A stretch of DNA of 64,000 nucleotides from NCBI GenBank assembly GCA_905178155.1, contig CAJINV010000014.1:2327923-2391922 (forward strand), in the 5' to 3' direction. A model generated the notes under the pieces. That model made no database searches. It was not told where the DNA came from and saw nothing but the letters and a program-made list of their open reading frames with translations. Numbering within the stretch: position 1 is the first letter of the stretch; each line of letters opens with the position of its first letter. A program made the translations under genes and the position numbers. Below, one piece after another: positions 31,501 to 43,022 of this stretch. The DNA is from Amoebophrya sp. A120. Lineage: Eukaryota > Sar > Dinophyceae > Syndiniales > Amoebophryaceae.

Positions 31501-34048
31501 CGTAGATCGACTTCCGGGTCATTTTGAGTTGGCCGATGAGCTGCTCGAGCTCCTTTTTCCCTTCCTCGTCGAGGGGCTCCTGGCCCGCGACCTTCCGGGT
31601 CGACTGCTGATTCGACCACTTTGTATCCAACTGCTCTCTGATGTTCATGGTTTTCATCTGGTTCTGCACGGTACTATTACCAGCTTGGTCAAGAAGAGAA
31701 GAATCAGGCCCACCACGTAGAACGCCGGTGACGATGCCGCTCGCAGCCGCCGCAAGCGCCTCTTCCTTGCTGGTGAACACCGATTTTTTTTCCTCCAAAA
31801 TTTCCTCCTCCGTGCCATTTTCCGTCCGCCGTCGCTTCCGCCGGTAGGCGCCGGCCTCCTGGGGTATCGCGTAGTAAAACGCCTCGGGGATTTTCGGGGG
31901 GATAAACACCGGGCCGTTCCGCACCATCTGGAACGGCTCCGTGCGCCAGCGGGTCCTTTCGTCGCCCTGGGTATAGGCGTACACCCGCCACTTGTAGTAA
32001 AGGGCTTCCTTCTCAGCATAGTTTGGGTCTCTCGGGTCCAGAAGAAAGTCGGCATTGACGAGGGAGGTAGTAGTTGTAGTAGCGGCTGAGATAGATGAAG
32101 AGGCGGTCTTAGTTTTTTTCGCAGGTGAATTCTCGTTCATCTTTTTGCGCTTCTTTTTACTCGAAGATTTCTTTGCGGTTATGGGAGAAACATCTTCCCC
32201 ATCCCCTCCTGCTTCATCTTCGCCTGAGGACTCTGATGACTTTTCTTCTTTGCCATGATCAACCTCCTTGATGTCCTCGTCGGCCTCCGAGTCTGATAAG
32301 TTCTTCTGGTTCTGTTTGTGGTCATCCTCATCGTCATCATCATTCTCCTGTCGCTCATGCAGCTTTATCGCAGCATGACTACTACTTTCCGCGAAGTTCA
32401 GAATGCCCTCTTTCACGTCCTGCCGGATCTGCTCTTCAAATGTATACCCGCATTTTGCTACGTACTGCGCCACAATGTCGATGAACCGGTGCTGTTCCTT
32501 CGTTTTCGGCACCTCTATCGTGATTTTCTCGCGGCTTTCCTGCTCCTTGGTCTTTTGCTTCATCTCCTCGAGCAGGATGTCAAGGTCCTTCTTCTTCTGG
32601 TCCTTTTTGCTCATCGTGTTTTTCTGCTGGTAACGGCTGGCCAGATTCTGCAGCTTGTCGTCGAAATTGAGTGCAGGTTTAGGTTCAGCTGGCGTCGGCT
32701 TTTCATTTTTCATCGTTTGTTCACCCGAAAAATTATTGTCGCTTTGCTGCACGTGTTGTAACTCCGGAAGATTTTCTTGCTGCAGCGCTTGCATTTGTTG
32801 ATTGATTTTCTGCTGGAGGATCTGTTGCTGCATTTGCACCATCTGCATCTGCTGAAAAAAGATATTCCCTGAAAATTAACCATCCCCATCCAATTTGTCA
32901 TGCAAAACATACATAAAATCATGTGTTTGTCATGCAAAAAGTGGATGGGGATGGGTAATTTTCAGGGAATAAAAGATCACCCCGTCGTATTGATTCGTGC
33001 CTGCACCGGCACCGGCGGGCGGGGTGGGAAAGCCTGGTAGCGTAGTACCGCTCATTGTCGTGTTTTGGTCGTTTTGTCCCATTATCAGAGACTGATTCAT
33101 GAAGTTACTCGCAGCGGTGAAGGGAGCGGCTTTCGGCTGCAGAGAAGGTTGGAACAGTGCATTTTTTACTTTTGGAGGTGGTTCTGCTTGTGCTCCTTCC
33201 GACTTCACCGTATGATCTGCTCCTGCAGTCGCGCGGCCATTCGCCGGCGGGGGTTTCTTGCGCTCGTGATGTTTCTCTTCGTCTATGTCGTCGTAGTCAA
33301 CAGACTTTTGTGGGTCTGCTCGCCGACCAGAGTCTGTCCGTCCGTCTTCCTGTTCCTTGGAGCGGTCTCTACTCCTCTTTCCACCTCTTGAATCCGCCCG
33401 TCGCCGCTGCCGCTCATTCTCACGGAGGTCACGGGTGCGCTCGCGCGGTTTTCGTTCTTCCCGACCCCGAGAGAAGTCCTCATTCATGGGAAGATCAACA
33501 TCTTCTACTGCTCTGGTACTTCTTCGCTGCCGATCGCACGCTCCTGTCGTGTTTGTTGTAGTTCTCGCCCGTGAGTCTGCTCCTCGCTTGTTCTCCACCG
33601 TCCTTCTAGCACGAGGAGCATCTCTACTGTCTTTGATATCCCGTGCGGATCTTAGTGGAAGCTTCTCGTCCCTCCCCGAGGACCCAGAGTCGGCCCGTTT
33701 CGACGCTTGTTTCTGTTTGTCTTTCTGAAGCCGCGCGATCCTGCCCTCCTTCTTCCGGTCGTCCTCTCCAGACGAGGTCGTAGAAAGTCTTGTTGCGCGG
33801 GTAGTGGTTTTATTTGTCGTGGGCTTAATATCCCTACTGTTGCTCGCAGGAGCCCCCGGTGCTCTCGCCGCTCTTCTGCTGTCCTCGCGCTCGCGGCTGC
33901 GCTGCTCCCGGTGCTGCCGCCGGGACCGGGCATCTTCATGATTCTTCGTGCTCTTTGCAGCAGCTCCCTTGTCGCGAGAGTCTTCCCGTCGCGCGGGGGC
34001 TGCTCCGCGACCGCCACGGGGGCGAGATTGTTCGGCGCGGGATTTCAT
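28557..34048 (-). CDS. U2SURP: U2SURP/SR140-like U2 snRNP-associated splicing factor (1658 aa), three introners
   Basis: Exons 34048-32972, 32857-31358, 31111-30456 and 30300-28557 (1077, 1500, 656, 1744 nt) join in frame across introners F1, A2 and C3; there is no GT-AG intron. Residues 1-330 are Arg/Asp/Ser-rich. A Gln-rich helix follows, then a SURP module (KEQHRFIDIVAQYVAKCGYT, about residue 478 on) with its companion segment YYKWRVYAYTQGDERTRWRT and FQMVRNGPVFIPPKIP, closely matching the U2SURP YRWKLYSILQGDSP...WRTEDFRMFKNGSFWRPP pattern. Next is a CTD-interaction (CID) region, about 815-1010 (SIYGAMAILMERF... SAIARMYLISDLLQN... ICRILAAWQE). The C-terminus is RE/RD/RS-rich. U2SURP works at U2 snRNP and 3' splice-site selection in the nucleus. 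Odd: no RRM, which animal U2SURP has before SURP, could be seen. The gene that helps splice is itself cut by three introners. Confidence 0.88.
30306..30455. mobile_element. Introner C3 (family C, 150 bp)
   Basis: Very close to C1 along its length. Left end TATGCATTGCAAAAGTATCG, right end inverted TATCCTGTGCAAAAGTATCG. TSD TTCTC at 30301-30305 and 30456-30460. Lies after residue 1077 of the U2SURP-like protein, splitting a codon; removal joins ...NKHQSE to KEKAAA. Confidence 0.93.
31117..31357. mobile_element. Introner A2 (family A, 241 bp)
   Basis: TIR TATGGCGTTCTCAACCGTTA at the left; inverted TATGGCGTTCTCAACTGTTA at the right, where a GTTACT-type segment appears to be duplicated. TSD GTCGA at 31112-31116 and 31358-31362. 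It lies after residue 859 inside the CID domain, and removal restores FLVD-SAIARMYLISD, a conserved helix of that domain. Confidence 0.94.
32863..32971. mobile_element. Introner F1 (family F, 109 bp, smallest)
   Basis: TIR TATTCCCTGAAAATTAACCA with CCCCATCCA following; the right end is a near-perfect inverted copy. TSD AAAGA at 32858-32862 and 32972-32976. The short interior is little more than two direct copies of TTTGTCATGCAAAA. It lies after residue 359 of the U2SURP-like protein. Confidence 0.93.
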
Positions 34049-34900
34049 GCTTGCACGTCATGCGCCGCTGACTCACGAATATATGGCGCGTGGTGGAACA
34101 AGGTAAGAACTAATGGTGACTGAGCCCTGACGGGATTTTCGGGCACCTACAAACTCTGGGCAGGAGGGTCGGGATAAGTATATCATGGGTCATTGTTTGC
34201 GCTTGGGTTCCTGTGTATGCGTCAAGCTCAAGTATCGCTACACGCTACCATGTCATATTTTTTTTTTTGGAGCGAACGTCAATGTTATGTCGCCACCTCG
34301 AGGGAGGTTTGTCTGTGTGCCTGTCATGTAGAAAACAAAATAGTACGCCAGGAGAAAAAATACACTTGTAACTACTGCCGCAGACAAAGTGAAACACTAT
34401 TTGTTGCCTTGAGCTACCTTGATCTTGATCTTTGTTCGATAAAAATGCAGGCAGAGATCCGGAAAAGAGTGCTCGTCGGAGATCTTCAAAAAGGCTGGTG
34501 CAAAAATTTTGATACATCATCCGTTGGTCTGCCTCTGCGCTTGTGCAGTGTGATCATATGATCAGCACATTGATAATAATACCTATCCGCGGAACAAAAT
34601 GCTAGTGCAACTGCTGGAGAGCCTTCGTCGTCAACTTAATCATTGTCGCTCGTAGACAGCGACGCGAAAGCTTTCCATTTTTCTCAAATTCTGAAACTCT
34701 CCTGTATTCTCAACAAATTGACCATCACTACAGTCGTGAAGATCCACTTTGTCTTCTTCTTCTATTGCTGCTACGACTAAGTTCTTTTTAGATACTAGCA
34801 GCGTCTGCGACGGATCAACATTTTGGTGCGTAGGTATCTTCTTGTTGGTTCTGTCCCTTTCGACGCTGGTGCTACAACCAGCACTATCTCCAGAACCTGT
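34049..34900. other. Spacer, 0.85 kb
   Basis: Sequence between the U2SURP-like ATG and the ribophorin II stop. No gene, repeat or TIR recognised; it likely carries the 3' UTR of RPN2 and the leader of the U2SURP-like gene. Confidence 0.5.
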
Positions 34901-37900
34901 CTAATCCTTCTTCCCAGCCATCCCGCCCGCGGCCATGGCCCTGGATAAACGCCACCTGGTCTCCTTACACGCACACAGTTCCGCGTTTCCCAGGAACACC
35001 AGAACCACGAAGATTGGAACTAGGTACGTGACCATGCCGAACAATGGGAGATAGAAGTAGAAGTTCCACAGGAGAAACACGACCGACCCCAAGCCGGTGA
35101 GAAAGAAAAGCGCGGTCTTGCTGTGGGTAAGCAGGGAGAGGTTCCACCTGAAGGGAGTTTTTTTGCGTTGGGTATCATGCGAGATTTGTATCCTCTCCGC
35201 CAAAACAGTAAGTTTGTAGCACAGGAGTCAATCATGCAGACTTCTGCATCAATAAACGCGTACTAACATCTTGTTCTACCTTGTCACCATGGCCAGGCAC
35301 ATCACCCCGAAGAGGAAGCAAACGAGTGACACGAAAATGGTTGGCAGCAAGTGATTTGGCCTTTTTTCCGGTTTTCGAAACATGTGCTCGATCGGTTCCA
35401 CCGCGGCAAAATATTTAAACTCCGAGGTCGCCAGCGCGTTGTGCAGACTGCTGTCCTTCCGCAGCTCTTCCCCCTGCTTCGGCAACTTGCTGTTCGTGAT
35501 CGTCATCTCGCTCGGTTGGGAGAAGACGAATTCGATCGTGCCGATTTTTTCCTCGATCGCGTTCTTGATCCGCTTATCCCCGACGATAATGGAAAGTTCA
35601 TAGAATCCGTCGTAGGCGAGCATGCATTTCTTCGAGCTCAACGCGCAGCTGAGCTCGAAACTAGTCTGGTCCTCCTCCTGTTTCGCGTTCAGCCACACGG
35701 TCTGGGTGAGGGGAAGGCCGAGGGGCCTTTTCGCGCCGGACTTTTCCTCTAGGTACTTCAAGAGGAGGGCAACCTGGAGGGTGGTAAATAAGATCCGTTC
35801 TTTTTCTCTTGATGTACTTATGTAGACGTACTTTATTCAGGATCAGGATTGCAGAATGAAAACGAAGCTGAAGAACCTTCCACATGAGCAAGACCTTGAC
35901 TCCTCAATGGAAAATACAGTGCGCCGCACCTCGTCCAGGAGGCAAACAACATCAACATATGACGTGTAGTACTAACCTGCTGCGGCTTGACCGATTTCCC
36001 AGTTGTCCCTACGTCACTGACCGTCATATCTAAATACAAGCTCATCGTGTCGTCCAGTCTCAAGTCCGCCTGCAGCTTCTTCCCGTCCTCCAAGGAAAAA
36101 GCCGTCTCTGCCTGGTGCTTCTTCGTGCCGACATCCAAAGTCAAAGCCATGATCTTCGCCGTGTAGGGATTATCGGCCAACTGTCGCTTCAGTTCCTTCT
36201 TCTTCGCTGGTGTCGGAGGTCTTGCTGGCTTGTTTTTCGCTTTTTCTTTCTTCTTTGAAGTTGTAGTGGTGGTAGTTTTGGATTTTGTAGTCGTGGTTGA
36301 TGTAGTGGTTGAACTTCTAGTTGTTGTACTCGTAGTACTACTACTCGCCGTTGCCTTTGGTGTGTAGGACAGTTCGAAAGTTGCTGCCTTGCCCGTTTTA
36401 CTAGAACCGACTTTGAACTTCGCGGTCGCGCCTTTGTCGGTAGGTGCGGTGGCCTGAAGATTTTATGTATGGGTGCCGCGAGCAAGATGATGAACAACAT
36501 AAAAATGCGCAAGAAGAGTAAACCTAAACCATGACATAATTTTTCTGGTTGCACCTTGATCTTCGCCTCGTACAGCGTCCCGTCCGAGCCCTTCGATGAA
36601 CTCAGCTTCGTCTCTTTCCCATCTTCAACCAGAAAAACGCTCTCCAAATTCGCGCCAAAAAAGTCCGAGGCTTTCAGTTCCAAGCTCTTCTCGTTACTGC
36701 TCACAACTTTTGCGACCACGACATCTGCAGCGGACAAATCCAAAATTCCAGACGCAGCAGCGCTTTTCAAGGCAAAGAGGGCGAAGGCCTGACGATTTGT
36801 TTCACATAGACATAGAGCAGACCCGGTTTCAGGTTATGCTTCAACATGTCCGTCTGTTTCTCGTCAGCACTTGCGGTGGAGAGAAACTTTTATGCAGCGG
36901 CAAAACAACAAATACGCCCATAATTTTCCTACTTACTTTCCGTACCCTGTGCGCCGGTCCTGCTTTCTCCATTCCGTGCTTCACGTTCGTGAGGAATTTT
37001 TTTTTCGATTCCGCAGTGTCCTGCAAAAACGTTTTCCGCAGCGTCGCGAGCACCGCCTTTTTCGAACCGCCGAGCCATACAGTATCTTCCCCCTTGTCCA
37101 TGGCGGCGAGGAGGTCCGAAAGCGCGACCATCAGGGTGAAAACCGAGTACGCTTCGACGTACTTGTTTCCCGCGTCAAAAAGCGCCTGGGGCTCGGGTAG
37201 TTCTTCCTTGTTCTTCGCAAACTTCTTGCCGAAAAACTTTTCGTTTGCCTTCTCGAGGAGGTCCTTCGGAATGTCAGCGGCCTCCTTCCCGCGGAAATCC
37301 TTTGCCATGGCCAGTGCGGTAAGGATCAAAGCGCTCCCCGGGGCGGCGGACTTCCTCTGGTCTTCGGCCAAGACGGATTTCAGAAGAGCGAGGTACCTGG
37401 ATTCAGTTTCAGATGAAAGTATCTAGTTCATTTGAATCGAAATACTGCAAGAAATGCGTTTGATGATCAATTATGTCCACCGCGATAGAAGATCAACACA
37501 ACTGCAGGTACAGCTACAAGAACAAATTGAAGTCATCTATACACGACCTGGACCATCTACATCTACTTCCATATCAAAAATACTTTTTCTTCTTCGACTT
37601 TGCTTTTGGTGCCGCGGACAAACCGCGGATTGCGTAGTACTGCTCCAATTTGGACGCGTTCTCGTCCGTCAATAACACATCCAGCGCCTTCAGACTCGGA
37701 AAATTCGCCTTTTCCCGGTCCACACATTTCGTCTTCCCATCATTCAAGTCCTGCTGCGCCAGCAGGTAGAACATGGTCTCTCTCGCGACCTCGTCTGCGG
37801 GCGTGGCGCCAGTGGTTGCGTTGATTTGGATTGCTTTTTCGTCGGCCAACTGAGCACAGAGCGCTTGTTGAGAGAGCGGGAGTTTCGTTTGTTTCTTGTC

Positions 37901-38341
37901 TTCCTGCTGAAAAATCTGCTGAAATTTCCGGTAAAAAAAGACATCGCCGGCGGTAGCCATTTTCTTCGCGTCGGAATGGAGAAAACCGTCGGTTTTGTCG
38001 AAGAGGATGGAGGACTCTGAATACATAGGCTCGGACACGACGATCGCGTCGGATGGTGAAGCAGGTTGTGCTGCGGTTGCGGTGTGGTGGAGCAGGAGAG
38101 TGGAGGAACACGTGGCTGCCGTCGAGAGAAACACTGCTCGAGTCGCTCTGTAGCGCAAGCGGTTTCTTCTGGCGACTGCGCGGCGGCTCTCTGAGTAGGA
38201 AAGTAATGTTGGGCCGACCGGCGGCGCGTCCGATCGTCCTGCACTCGGTGAGACTTGCCGACCATGATCACCGACACTTGCTTCACTGCCCGACATCCTT
38301 GCGCTACGTTCGGGTGAGCAGCTACGCTGTAGGCTGTCCAT
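34901..38341 (-). CDS. RPN2: Ribophorin II / Swp1-like subunit of oligosaccharyltransferase (889 aa)
   Basis: Six exons: 38341-37584, 37396-36937, 36788-36555, 36453-35977, 35773-35280, 35147-34901. All five introns are GT-AG and the total (2670 nt) is in frame; the exon 3 donor (GTGCAA) is the least certain. The diagnostic segment is HMFRKPEKRPNHLLPTIFVS near residue 780, matching the FRxPEKRPP-type motif just before the membrane region of ribophorin II. It is followed by about four hydrophobic segments (FVSLVCFLFGVMCLAMV; TALFFLTGLGSVVFLLW; YFYLPLFGMVTYLVPIFVVL) and a tail ending AGKKD. The lumenal part includes beta-rich segments (TAKFKVGSSKTGKAATFELS) and a Ser/Thr-rich linker rich in TTT codons near residue 550. 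A hydrophobic stretch near residues 65-90 could serve as signal sequence. The protein would act in the ER membrane in N-glycosylation. Normal introns only. Confidence 0.85.
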
Positions 38342-38969
38342 CCGAAATGGAAATAAACCACTTCCAATTTATTACTCTGCTAATCGTAAAGCAATTACAA
38401 TTTCCTGCAACCATAAGCTGTTTCACCGGGCGCTCTCGATCACAGATGAAGAACGAAATCCGGATCAATACCAAGGAGGAGGAGATGAATCTTGCTCCGT
38501 GGAATAAACAGAGTTGTGATCTTCATCTTCCAAACAAACAGCACACACTCCACAAAGTGATGAAACTGGACCGCAAAAAGGCCTGGCGAGGAACAATAGC
38601 CAAATGCGTATGTCTACATGGCCGCAAATTTCGATCCTCCTGCAAATAAAAAAAAAACAAACAAAATCGTGGTGGGGCTGTCAAACAAAAATGAAACTAA
38701 CAAATGTACGACGAAAGGCAAATGCCAGCGACTGCAAGAAAGGACTTCAGTTCATCTTTCACTGAACAATATGGCCCTGGCCATGCATGCTGCCGATGCG
38801 GAAAGTCCCAACGTTGCAGCCGGGGTGTTTCGATGGAGGAGGAACGACTGTGCTCTGACTGGCCGAGCAATCATCGGCCCCCGAATCAATCTCCGGGAGC
38901 TAGAAGACGAAGGTCGAGGAGCTAACAACAGGCCACCGCTGCCTGGCCACCCAGATCCCTTGTTGCGGC
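38342..38969. other. Spacer upstream of RPN2
   Basis: No gene recognised in about 0.6 kb; base composition is mixed and rises in GC toward 39000. Confidence 0.4.
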
Positions 38970-41700
38970 GCGCCAATGATCACGCCAAGGAACCAAGTAA
39001 CTAAGAGAAGGCATGAAGGCATGCGGCGCGGGCTCCGAAACACACTCACGCCGCGCCATAGGAGGCCGCGCGCAAATCCACACCGAGGAAACAAGGGGCC
39101 GCCCCGCCGGCGGGGCGCGCTGGCTGTGGCTGGGCGGGGAGGGCGCGATGGCGGCCGGGCTGGGCCGGGCGTGCCACCGACCTGGAAAGAATGAATGGGC
39201 AAGGGGCCGGCCCCAACCAAGCCGCCCCGCTTGAATTTACTACGAACGCCGCCTGCCGGCGCGCTGGCTGGGCTGGACCGGCCCGGCCGGCTGCCCCGTC
39301 TTCCTGCCCGGGGCGGGGCGGGCGCTGTCGGCGCCCCTGATGTCTAGGCAATCGCCGCCGCGCGCGGGCTTCCTGGGCCTTCGGGGCCCGGGCGTCCGGG
39401 GGGCCCATATCGAGATCGATCGCCCGACTGGGAGGCCTTTGGCAATCAAGGGGCGCGCCTTTGGCGATGCGATGGGGCTGCAATTTCCGCGCCCAAACTT
39501 GTCTTACTCCCCGGGCCTGCCCGGCCGCCTCCATCAGGGCCCCACCGGCAGCGGAAGCAAACGGGCCCACGAACGGCCTCTATTTGGACGGCCATCGCCC
39601 CCCGAGCGACGGACCGGGCGGGCCCCCGGGGGCCAAAGCAATAGCCTGCGCGCACTGCTTCCGCGCAGGCACCGACGGCACGCGCTGCGGCCGCGAAGAC
39701 GCGCGCTCTCTATGTACCTACTCCCTCCGACACACTTCGCCCCTTCACAGGCCACGAGGGCGGGCCCGGCCTCAGGCGGGAAACACCCGGGCGGCCTCTG
39801 CTTCTAAAAAAATTCTAATTTTCCCGGCTTTTCAAAATTTCCCTGGCCCCAAACCCCCTACCTAAATAACAACCCTCGCCCCACATCGCAGGACGCCGCA
39901 TCGGCTGCACAATAACAAAGAACCCGGAGGCAGCCACCCCGGCATCATGATGACCGCACACACCCTCCGTTGCAGAGCCCACACAACCACCAGATCTGAG
40001 AAGGTACTGCCACAAACGACAACCCCAAGCGCCCCAACCCGATTCCAAAGACACATCACCCCAAGGCCTTTACCGAAGAAACAAAATCCCGAGCCCTGGC
40101 CCACGAGCGAAAATTAGACTGCAGGTCGCGCCGCCAGTTCCGAAGCGAATTCTAGAAGCCACCTCCACAGGTGGCGCCTAGCTTTCGCTTCTGCAGATGG
40201 CTTCTAAAAAACCTTCTAAAAAACCTTCTAATTTTCGCTTCTAAAGTGACCTTCTAAAATGACCTTCTAAAACCGACCTTCTAAAATGGCTTCTAAAATG
40301 GCTTCTAAAAAGCCATTTCTAGAAGCTTCTAATTCGTTCTTCTAAAATTCTTCTAATTCTCATCCCGAACCCAGGAAAATCCCGGACCCTGCCCGGCTTC
40401 TAATAATCTTCTAAAATGGCCGATAGCGCGAAATCCCGTGGGAAATTCGCGTTTTCGGGTTTTAGAAGATCCATGACCGGGATTTTGGCGTCCGGATTTT
40501 CCAATTTTAGAAGCCGAAAAATACATCTTGCCGAACTTCTATTTTAGAAGATCGGCAAGATTTCCCACCCTGAAGTGTCTGATTGTAGGCGACACTGGGA
40601 GATGATGGTCGACATGTGTCAGCCATCATGTCCTGCCTGTGAAGTATGGTCTTGCGTCCCAATAGAGACACAGACCACCACGACATCGGAAAACGAGACG
40701 ACAACACGAAAGAGTGTGTGTCATTTCGGATTCAAAAAAGGTAATGGCCTAACATCTTCAAGCCCAGAGCTCAACAAATAACCAGCAACCTAAACCCAAC
40801 CAGAAGCCAACGAGAGCCCCACCAAACTGGGCGGCCCTCTTTACCCCGGAAACGGCCCAAATTTTTAAATTTTAAAACCCCGGAACCCGCAGAAGGCGTC
40901 GGGCCCACGCAAATCCTGACCCTGAAACAAGCGAACCACGAAAAGACAAGGGCGACGCGGGCAAATGGGTGGGCGACCACGCTCGGCAACCCAAGGGCGG
41001 GGACGGGCGGGGCCGGCAGCAGAGGGAGACCGGAATTTTTTTCAAACCGGGAAAATTAGCAGGGTTTTAGAAGAAAATCCCGCCCGGGGCGTCACCGCCT
41101 GACCGGCCCCAGAACTGCCGGCGCCGGAGGACGGGCCAGGAAACACCGGGGCCCTGGCGGTGTGCCGTGGCGGTCGGGTCCATCGCGGGTCGATGGGGTT
41201 GGCGCCGGCGCACTGCGGCGCCCGTCCGGATTTCTGAAGTTAGTCCGTCGGCACGAGTGGGCTTCCTGGCGAAGAGGCTCACGCCGCGTCGAATCTACCC
41301 AAGGCAGGGAAGAAAAGACCGGCGCCCCGCGCGTCGCAGGACAGCACCGCTCTGCCGGCCCTTCGCCAGCATGCTCCAGGAGAAAAGCGGCGCGGCAGCT
41401 ATTACCTTTTAACGCGCACCCGGCCAACTGCACCGGCCCAAACGCTTCCAGCGCGCCAAAGGTAAGCGCGGCGCTCTCGGGCGTGGCGACACTCATCGAG
41501 CGCGGGGCCGGCCCCCTGCCAGCTGGGGCCCGGCCGCGCGCTTGCCACCAGGACGAAGCGACGCCGCCCGGACATAGAAAACCTCGCCCCGCTTCCACCG
41601 GGCCGGCGGCGCATATGGCCGCGGATCTTTTTGCGCCGCGGCGCTTTTCTCGCGCGCTCGCTGCTTGCCCTAACTGCCAGACAGGCAAAGCAAAGCCCCG
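38970..41700. repeat. GC-rich spacer island 1
   Basis: Two strongly GC-rich blocks (about 39000-39800 and 41060-41690), full of GGGCC, GGCGGGG and CCGGCC runs, flank a less GC-rich middle. Open frames are long on both strands at once, which is what stop-poor GC-rich DNA gives by chance; none shows a domain or splice-supported model. Composition is unlike the genes around it. It resembles island 2 (53396-54770) in composition, though I could not find a long shared sequence. Confidence 0.5.
40140..40560. repeat. TTCTAAAA repeat cluster
   Basis: The octamer TTCTAAAA and variants (TTCTAATT, CTTCTAAAATGGC, and the reverse form TTTTAGAA) occur roughly 16 to 20 times in about 400 bp, spaced 10 to 30 bases and partly in tandem. 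Isolated copies lie at about 39805 and 41065. The pattern is not a simple microsatellite because the spacers vary. Confidence 0.7.
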
Positions 41701-42222
41701 CGCCGCTTGGCTCTGCTACACTTGCCGGAACGCCATCCGCTCACCCGATCGGTGTACCAGTACCCTTGGAAGGCAAACGTCAGCGACGGAATACTTAAAA
41801 GGCCCGCGGCCGCAAGAGACGAAACAACAACAGCCGCAGGAAAGCAAGGGCTGTCTGCAGAAGTGACTGAACACAGAAGATCATGCCTCCGCTGGCTTTT
41901 CGAACGCGGCAAGACGAAGCGATGAAAATTTCGAGCGTCTTCTTTTCTTTTCGTTAGTGTTCCTCTATGGCTTTCTTGTTGCTCTGGGCACTGCTGGAAC
42001 ACCGCCATCGGTGTTCCAGTGCTTCTGTTTCCGTCAGCTTGACGAGGATGCACAGTTGAGTTGTATCTCCTTCGACTCTTGCTTCATCATCGTCCACGAC
42101 AGGCAGCTGCACAGGTCACATTAGTTGCAACCGGAGCAGAGGCTTGTCGTCCGATGGTCGATACGCATGAAATAGTTCGCTTCTTCGTTTAGTGAGGCGT
42201 AGTTCTTCAAATAAAACACATA
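41700..42222. other. Spacer
   Basis: About 0.5 kb with ordinary composition between GC-rich island 1 and a doubtful small gene. Nothing recognised. Confidence 0.4.
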
Positions 42223-42685
42223 CTACGGGGACAGCAACAGTTTTAGCTCTTTCTTCGTTTCATTTAAGGTGAGACTCCATTGGAAATCTTGCTTCGTTCT
42301 AGCTTCATCTGATGTATTAGTTTCATTGGATTTAAACTTGTTGTCGCGAAAGAAATTCGACTTTGACATTTTAAGTGCTGCATAGGAAAGCGATAGAAAG
42401 ACAACTAGCAATAGCAAGGCGAGTTGTAAGCTCAGCTTCAGAGGTTCTGACATACTACACGTAAAAACTGTTCTTCAAATAAAACGACATGGACATCATG
42501 ATTTTTCAGGCATTAAAAAGGAAAAACGCGAGCATTGCATTTTTTGATAAGCAGTAAAATGATAGAGATCAGCACTTACGCTGCTACTTGCGAGTGCGGG
42601 ATCCCACATCTCATAGGAACGCTGCACCTGCAGTGCGTTTGGTGGAAAAGCATTCGAATCAAACAAATCTTGTGTACAGTTCTGC
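42223..42685 (-). CDS. Possible small membrane or secreted protein, incomplete model
   Basis: An open stretch ending at 42223 contains MSEPLKLSLQLALLLLVVFL and SLSYAALKMS, a strong hydrophobic segment that could be a signal anchor, then about 50 polar residues. Upstream at 42685-42585 is another open segment (CTQDLFDSNAFPPNALQVQR) bounded by an AG on its 5' side and a GTAAGT donor near 42582. The two can be joined by a GT-AG intron, but the phase was not confirmed and any 5' exons are unknown. It could also be chance. Confidence 0.3.
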
Positions 42686-43022
42686 GATGAAAATTTAGGA
42701 TAACGCGTCTTGAGGATCAATACTGATCAATTAGTACAGCTACAGCACGATACACTGCATTTTTCTATAGTAAAATGATTTCTCGATGATGAATTGGATT
42801 AACATTAAGCTATTGACCTGCAATAACAATGGAAAATGGAAAATACAAATAGATTCTCTACAACTTGCTTCTGCACCGACACAAAAGTACGGTACACAAT
42901 CGTCGTGCACAAAGCTTTCTTGCGTGTGCTAATGCAAGTAGTGCGCTCTGTGATGAAAATACGATAGTTGAGTTGTACCTACTAACACTACTTACACAAC
43001 ACCCCAAAACCTCCTCTCTACT

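Noticed and set aside
39046-41866. Several 130-230 codon frames in GC-rich island 1
   Set aside because: Same reason: simultaneous open frames on both strands, no domain, no splice signals, composition driven by GC.
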